From a virus, in the IMG/VR virus record IMGVR_UViG_3300013104_000047, positions 1 to 39,633 of that record: a stretch of 39,633 nucleotides of DNA; one strand, given 5' to 3'. This document shows, in pieces, positions 36,432 through 39,633 of the stretch. Under the pieces are notes generated by a model. It saw nothing but the letters and a program-made list of their open reading frames with translations. It searched no databases and was not told where the DNA came from. Within the stretch, counting starts at the first letter, position 1, and the number at the start of each line of letters is the position of its first letter. A program made the position numbers and the translations under genes.

Positions 36432-37827
36432 TCGGCGTCACCGGAGCAGCAGGCTGCAAAGCCGCCAGGACGGCACGACCCGAAGCCTTCCGCTTCTCAG
36501 CCATCGCCCGACGAATCTGCTGATCGTCCAGACCCAGCAGCTCGAGACCAACCTCAGTCTCAGCCAGCCACGGCACCGCACCGATCTGCTTCGCACCCGC
36601 ATCCGCAGCCGCCGCACGCGAAAGATACAACGGGGAACGCCACTTCGTGTCGATCGACGCCCACTCAATTGGGACACTCGACTCGCCATTCTGGATCGCC
36701 AACGCTCGAGCAACCGAACGACGAATCGTCACCGACCAGTCATCCGTAGCACCCTCAGCCTCAGCAATCAGGTTGTCGCGTCCAGCGATGTACGAACCCT
36801 CACTTGTCGGGTTCGCCATGTCCGTCAATGCAAAGTCAGCATCGGGCAGATCCGTCTCACGCGCCGACAGTTTCGCCAACGCGTTCAAATCCGAAAGGTG
36901 CGAATCCGGGGACGTCGCATCAATCTGCTTGATGTCCGCCCGCTGGTTCACCTGGTCACCGTCGAGGTTGTCCGGCAGACCGAACGTCCGAGCCAAGGCA
37001 ATCTGCCATGCCGCCTTCGCAGACCCATCAGGATTCTTGAAGATCGACTCGTCAGCCCCCAACAGAATCAGCTTCGGGATCGTGTAGATGTCCATGTGCG
37101 CCTCAAGACGCACCAGAGCACGCAACGCAGCATCCTGGTAACCCATGAGAGGGCGGGTGATGCGCGACTTCCCCAAACGGCGAGAAGAACGCGGCTGATA
37201 CACCAGCGGGTCCGCCGGCACACCGAAATTGTGGTTGCGCTTGTCCGTCGACCAGACGTTGCCGTCCTTCTTGGCAGTGATCGTCTCGCCGTTGATGTAC
37301 AGGACGAACCCGGTGATCCGGTCTTCGTCACGATCAGTCACCGACAGCAGATTGTCGAGCGAACGGGTGCGGTTGTTCCAATCACCCGTCGCGTTCAGCC
37401 CATCCTTCGCATGGATGAGCGCCTTCGGTTCGCCGGCCGACTCGTCACCCTGCGTGGTGATCAGATACGAGACGCCATGGATGAGCGAATCCTTCAGCCC
37501 AGCAGCAACCTCCGAGTAGAAGAAGTTCCCATCAGCGAGCTCACGCATCCCCAACGACCCAATGTCGCCATCAGTCCACACCATCTGATCCAAATGGCAG
37601 CGCCGGGCAAGCCCATCAACGCCCTTCGCGGCCCAACCGAGAGCAAGCCCCAGCTTCGCGTACTGCGGCGGGATGATCGTGCCAACCTGCTTGATCGCGC
37701 GCTTGCCGTCGTAATACGACGACCGAAGCAGGTTCCGCGGCGCCTTCGCGTTCAGCTCATCGACAAGGTGGTTGACAAGGCCGGTCTGGTCATCAGACAG
37801 GCCAGGAACGCTCAGCTTCTCAGTCAA
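36418..37827 (-). CDS. Portal protein
   Basis: A 469-residue portal of the SPP1/Gp6-like family: LPGLSDDQT-like opening, a helical N-terminal part, GVPADPLVYQPRSSRRLGKSRI and a C-terminal helical tail. The start is TTG overlapping the terminase stop as TTGA; upstream in-frame starts are also TTG. It forms the ring through which DNA enters. Confidence 0.85.
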   Translation of the reverse strand: MTEKLSVPGLSDDQTGLVNHLVDELNAKAPRNLLRSSYYDGKRAIKQVGTIIPPQYAKLGLALGWAAKGVDGLARRCHLDQMVWTDGDIGSLGMRELADGNFFYSEVAAGLKDSLIHGVSYLITTQGDESAGEPKALIHAKDGLNATGDWNNRTRSLDNLLSVTDRDEDRITGFVLYINGETITAKKDGNVWSTDKRNHNFGVPADPLVYQPRSSRRLGKSRITRPLMGYQDAALRALVRLEAHMDIYTIPKLILLGADESIFKNPDGSAKAAWQIALARTFGLPDNLDGDQVNQRADIKQIDATSPDSHLSDLNALAKLSARETDLPDADFALTDMANPTSEGSYIAGRDNLIAEAEGATDDWSVTIRRSVARALAIQNGESSVPIEWASIDTKWRSPLYLSRAAAADAGAKQIGAVPWLAETEVGLELLGLDDQQIRRAMAEKRKASGRAVLAALQPAAPVTPNVGA

Positions 37828-39326
37828 AGCATCACCGCCGTCCTCGAAGTAGTGCGCCGCGTAGGACGCTTCACGTTGTCGTTCTGAGCACCCCAAAGGG
37901 CAAGAGTTTCCGCGACGATCGGACTGATGTTCGACATGGCATCCTTACGGTTCCACGCCCACGAACCAGCAAGCGGACGCTTCGTCGCAACCGACAACGC
38001 CACATTCACCTGCGGCTGATCCGTGTGGAACACCGAACCATCCAAAATGCCGTCATAGAACTTCGAGCAAGCGATCGCCATGTCCTTGCCCTCCCTCGCA
38101 GCCAACGTCACCAAGACGTCAGTGCCAATCAGGTAATGGCGTCCACGACGCTCCTCGACAAGCCCAGACAGCTCATCAACCACAACGGAGTGCAGACGGT
38201 TCCTCGAGGCACGCTCGACGACGTAGGGGATCGCCCAATCGACGCCCTTGCGCTCCTCGTACAACTCCACATGCCAACGACCGTCAGCACGCACACCAGC
38301 AAGAGCAACCGCCGCATACCCACGACCAGGCGGAACCTCAACCGAAATCGTCAGACGATCAATCGCCATCGACGACGCATCCGCAGCGTTCGACCACGAC
38401 ACCTCGTCAATGACCTGCTTCGACGTCAACGCATCCCAGATGCCCAACGCCTCGCGCTTGAACGAGTCATCATCAGTCAGATTCGCGCGCATGCGCTGCA
38501 TGGATTCAACCGGCGTCCGATGCGGGAACGAGGGGTTCGCCTTCGCCCACTGCTCCTGATCGTCAGGATCCGCATCAGCTTCCGCCGAAAGCTCGACGTA
38601 CACCATGTTCTTCGCTGTGCCGTCCAGCGCCTTCGCCCGGCGGTTCGTGAACTCCTCACCAGGATCAGTCGGCCGAGGCGGGGTGCCCATGAAGAACAGC
38701 AACGCACCCGAAGCCTGCTTCGACGCGTTCGCCGCCGGCACCATGTCCTCGAGCGCCTTCTCCGTGAGAATCTGCGCCTCGTCGAACACCTCCACGTCGA
38801 CCGAGTCGAACCCACGTCCGAAACCAGCCTCACGGGCGCCGAACATGATGACCGAACCGTTCTTGAAACGGATCTCCTGCTCACCGTTCGTCGAACGGAT
38901 GCCATCGTTGCGAATCGCCGCCAGATGCACACGGATCTTCTTCTTGCGAACCATGCCCTGCATCGTCTTGAACGTCATCGTCGACGTTCGGGTGCGGTGC
39001 GCCGTCCACAGCACGGTGAGGTTCGGGAACAGGATGCACAGGGCGATGATCATCATGCCCACCAGGAAGGTCTTCCCAACCTGGCGCGGGATGCTGAGAA
39101 CAACGCCGCCGACAGTCGCAGCGTACTTGCCATTCTTCAACTTGCCGAGAGCAACCGTCCCAATGCCGTGCTGCCACGCATCGAACGAAACGCCCATCGC
39201 AGCGCACTGAGCAACCACCCGCGGCCACACCGTCGAAGCGATGTTCTTCGGGAACACCACATGCCGAGCAACCTCAGAAAGCTTCAGCTCAGATGGCTTC
39301 CGCGTCGAACTCCCCGTCCTCGACAT
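37824..39326 (-). CDS. terL: Terminase large subunit
   Basis: A 500-residue packaging motor. Walker A is PRQVGKT (80-86) and Walker B VEVFDEAQ (178-185), with an ATPase coupling segment (LLFFMGTPP). The nuclease domain in the second half carries acidic residues around VVVDELSG and MAIACSKFYDG. ATG 39326 has GAGGGTGG upstream; it overlaps the small subunit by 38 bases. Confidence 0.9.
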   Translation of the reverse strand: MSRTGSSTRKPSELKLSEVARHVVFPKNIASTVWPRVVAQCAAMGVSFDAWQHGIGTVALGKLKNGKYAATVGGVVLSIPRQVGKTFLVGMMIIALCILFPNLTVLWTAHRTRTSTMTFKTMQGMVRKKKIRVHLAAIRNDGIRSTNGEQEIRFKNGSVIMFGAREAGFGRGFDSVDVEVFDEAQILTEKALEDMVPAANASKQASGALLFFMGTPPRPTDPGEEFTNRRAKALDGTAKNMVYVELSAEADADPDDQEQWAKANPSFPHRTPVESMQRMRANLTDDDSFKREALGIWDALTSKQVIDEVSWSNAADASSMAIDRLTISVEVPPGRGYAAVALAGVRADGRWHVELYEERKGVDWAIPYVVERASRNRLHSVVVDELSGLVEERRGRHYLIGTDVLVTLAAREGKDMAIACSKFYDGILDGSVFHTDQPQVNVALSVATKRPLAGSWAWNRKDAMSNISPIVAETLALWGAQNDNVKRPTRRTTSRTAVML

Positions 39327-39585
39327 TCGCGCCACCCTCAGCCTCATCCGAATCCCGCGACACCAACGCCTCGATCTCCTTCGAGATCAATGACAACTGA
39401 CGGTGCAACGCAGCCTTCGCCGGCCCGCGCTCCTCCGGCAACGACGTCACAATCTCCCGACGCTGAGCAAGAAGAATCTGCAGATAATCACCGAGCTCAA
39501 TCGCCTCAGACAGAGACATAATCTTCGGCGAATCCGCCGTCTCATCAGGCGCAACAGCACGCAATTTCCTAGGCGCAGAACCCAT
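39289..39585 (-). CDS. Probable terminase small subunit
   Basis: A 98-residue protein at the expected first position. A helical core (LSEAIELGDYLQILLAQRREIV; KAALHRQLSLISKEIEAL) fits small terminase coiled parts. AGGAGGTG precedes the ATG ideally. No clear HTH, so the assignment rests partly on place. Confidence 0.65.
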   Translation of the reverse strand: MGSAPRKLRAVAPDETADSPKIMSLSEAIELGDYLQILLAQRREIVTSLPEERGPAKAALHRQLSLISKEIEALVSRDSDEAEGGANVEDGEFDAEAI

Positions 39586-39633
39586 GCGAGCACCTCCTAG
39601 AAACGAAAAAAAGGACGGGGAGGGAAGGCGGCA
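39586..39633. other. Probable cos-proximal end
   Basis: A 48-base non-coding end upstream of the first gene, with a run of seven A residues and purine-rich GGGAGGGAAGG. It probably borders the cos end; no promoter is recognised within it. Confidence 0.4.

Noticed and set aside
38025-39521. Long plus-strand open frame (about 498 codons) opposite terminase
   Set aside because: It is extremely arginine/histidine-rich, the mirror of a GC-rich minus-strand gene with clear terminase motifs.
1-39633. CRISPR arrays, insertion sequences or transposase genes
   Set aside because: No regularly spaced direct repeats with unique spacers and no transposase-like protein were seen.

Overview
The window reads as one essentially complete temperate siphophage genome of an actinobacterial host, written in reverse of the usual convention: packaging and head genes lie at the right end on the minus strand and transcription runs leftward. 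The evidence is an HK97-style set (small and large terminase, portal, MuF-like protein, scaffold, capsid, connectors, major tail protein, tail chaperones, tape measure, minor tails), a lysis cassette, and an integrase/repressor switch. The GC-rich sequence, a WhiB regulator and heavy use of GTG starts point to Actinobacteria. There is an amidase endolysin but no LysB-type mycolyl esterase, which argues (inference) for a host without a mycolic-acid envelope, for example a Microbacteriaceae-like genus. The ends look like the two sides of a cos site: terminase starts within 50 bases of the right end and HNH genes close the left end.

Layout. 39.6-31.7 kb (minus): packaging, capsid, head-tail connectors, major tail. 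31.7-24.4 kb (minus): tail chaperones with a probable -1 frameshift, tape measure and four minor tail genes. 24.3-22.1 kb (minus): amidase and three membrane proteins including an r1t-like holin. 22.1-19.4 kb (minus): a 906-residue beta-helix/FN3 tail spike placed after the lysis genes. 19.3-18.4 kb (plus): a three-gene accessory operon with its own probably leaderless promoter, between bidirectional terminators. 18.4-17.0 kb (plus): integrase and repressor. 16.9-0.1 kb (minus): the lytic early operon, starting with a Cro-like gene and running through membrane and zinc-ribbon microproteins, a RecE-like nuclease, a Holliday-junction-resolvase-like nuclease, two DNA methyltransferases, WhiB, a replication initiator with a candidate origin inside it, a helicase-loader-like protein and SSB. 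It ends in small unknown genes and two HNH genes at the cos end.

How it works together. Divergent, probably leaderless promoters with four related operators (one a half-site) separate repressor+integrase from the Cro-like gene. Repressor directly upstream of integrase is the architecture of integration-dependent immunity, where attP lies inside the repressor gene. The early operon is compact: most stops overlap the next start as ATGA, GTGA or TGATG. I used those overlaps to find six short genes that are easy to miss (34143-34298, 32222-32383, 14022-14192, 13927-14025, 13229-13390, 4636-4785). Eight HNH or GIY-YIG nucleases are scattered through the early region and the cos end. The only long gene-free stretch is 15,236-15,758, which holds two tRNA-like 3' halves and several strong inverted repeats.
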